Shown here: positions 20,082 to 20,182 of the stretch, piece by piece
Layout of the letters: every line of letters begins with the position of its first letter
How positions within the stretch are numbered: position 1 is the first letter of the stretch
NCBI GenBank assembly: GCA_042573625.1
Contig: JBHPCZ010000061.1
Coordinates: 1 to 20,182, forward strand
From: JBHPCZ01 sp042573625
GTDB taxonomy: Bacteria; Desulfobacterota; Desulfobacteria; Desulfobacterales; UBA11574
Reading direction: 5' to 3'
DNA length: 20,182 nt
The notes under the pieces: model-generated
What the model was told of the DNA's origin: nothing
Databases searched by the model: none
What the model saw: only the letters and a program-made list of their open reading frames with translations
Translations under genes and position numbers: made by a program

Positions 20082-20182
20082 TCCTTTCTTATCTTCTCAC
20101 TTTCTCAACTTCTGCTCTTTCGGTCCTTGTCTTTTAACTCTCGGCCCCTAATCCCTGAACCCCGACCCCTGAACCCTGAAAC

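Larger units (their letters stand above)
19775..20182. repeat. Repeat island at right window edge
   Basis: Contains AGGTGAAAAGTAG words (19775-19797), a long inverted repeat (19801-19831 with 20152-20182), an inner inverted pair of TATCCAACA words (19838-19854 and 19901-19912), permuted TCCTCTG words and two CTTGCCC...GGGG units. No gene is recognised; the region 19634-19774 is AT-rich with nothing defensible. Confidence 0.65.

Overview
The window looks like a chromosomal segment of a Gram-negative, probably anaerobic deltaproteobacterium (Desulfobacterota, perhaps Desulfobacterales-like). This is an inference from the gene order enolase / LolA-like secreted protein / CTP synthase, from an outer-membrane polysaccharide export locus, and from intergenic DNA packed with short palindromic and word-like repeats. 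No rRNA or tRNA gene was recognised. The left edge cuts into enolase.

Layout. Plus strand: eno (5' truncated), a repeat module (A), a LolA-like periplasmic protein and pyrG, spanning about 1-4128. From about 4190 nearly everything is on the minus strand, read right to left. In transcription order: a FecR-domain protein with a poly-Thr tail (18691-19542), an outer-membrane beta-barrel (16890-18194), a Wza-type export lipoprotein (15181-16233), a Wzz/BY-kinase chain-length regulator (12875-15181, overlapping wza by one base), a GxxExxY protein, a CpsB/YwqE-type PHP phosphatase (11451-12224), a four-helix-bundle protein, a membrane-anchored secreted protein of unknown role (9750-10586), a family-2 glycosyltransferase (8679-9434), a large PTPS-related membrane protein with C-terminal TPRs (4984-8316) and a second four-helix-bundle protein (4194-4580). 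The wza, BY-kinase and phosphatase genes form a classical tyrosine-phosphoregulated exopolysaccharide export system. The glycosyltransferase and the large membrane protein probably supply or modify lipid-linked sugars.

The unusual part is between the genes. Intergenic spaces that would normally be tens of bases in such an operon hold 250-850 bp islands of a shared construction. Islands A to E are bounded by inverted copies of a CACCGC/AGAGACGCAGAG or CTCTGTGAGAG repeat. In A to D a strong hairpin lies just inside one or both borders, with a conserved loop (GAGATA or TGAGAGG) but a different stem each time. Some carry a gene in the middle: a four-helix-bundle (S23/rRNA-IVS type) gene or a GxxExxY gene. 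A third four-helix gene survives as a pseudogene at 16600-16734. A second hairpin family of about 36-42 bp (CTTGCCC...GGGG) occurs nine times, all in one orientation, with compensatory stem changes. One copy sits exactly inside the loop of a GAGATA hairpin, which suggests a discrete inserting unit. Purine-rich tracts on the left and pyrimidine-rich tracts on the right, including G-quadruplex-type and telomere-like C-rich stretches, make several islands large imperfect inverted repeats.

The best candidate for an undescribed system is therefore this family of intergenic, hairpin-bounded, gene-carrying elements inside operons. It recalls rRNA intervening sequences, which also carry four-helix-bundle ORFs inside an RNA helix. 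That parallel is inference; the repeats, hairpins, nested insertion and pseudogene are directly readable.
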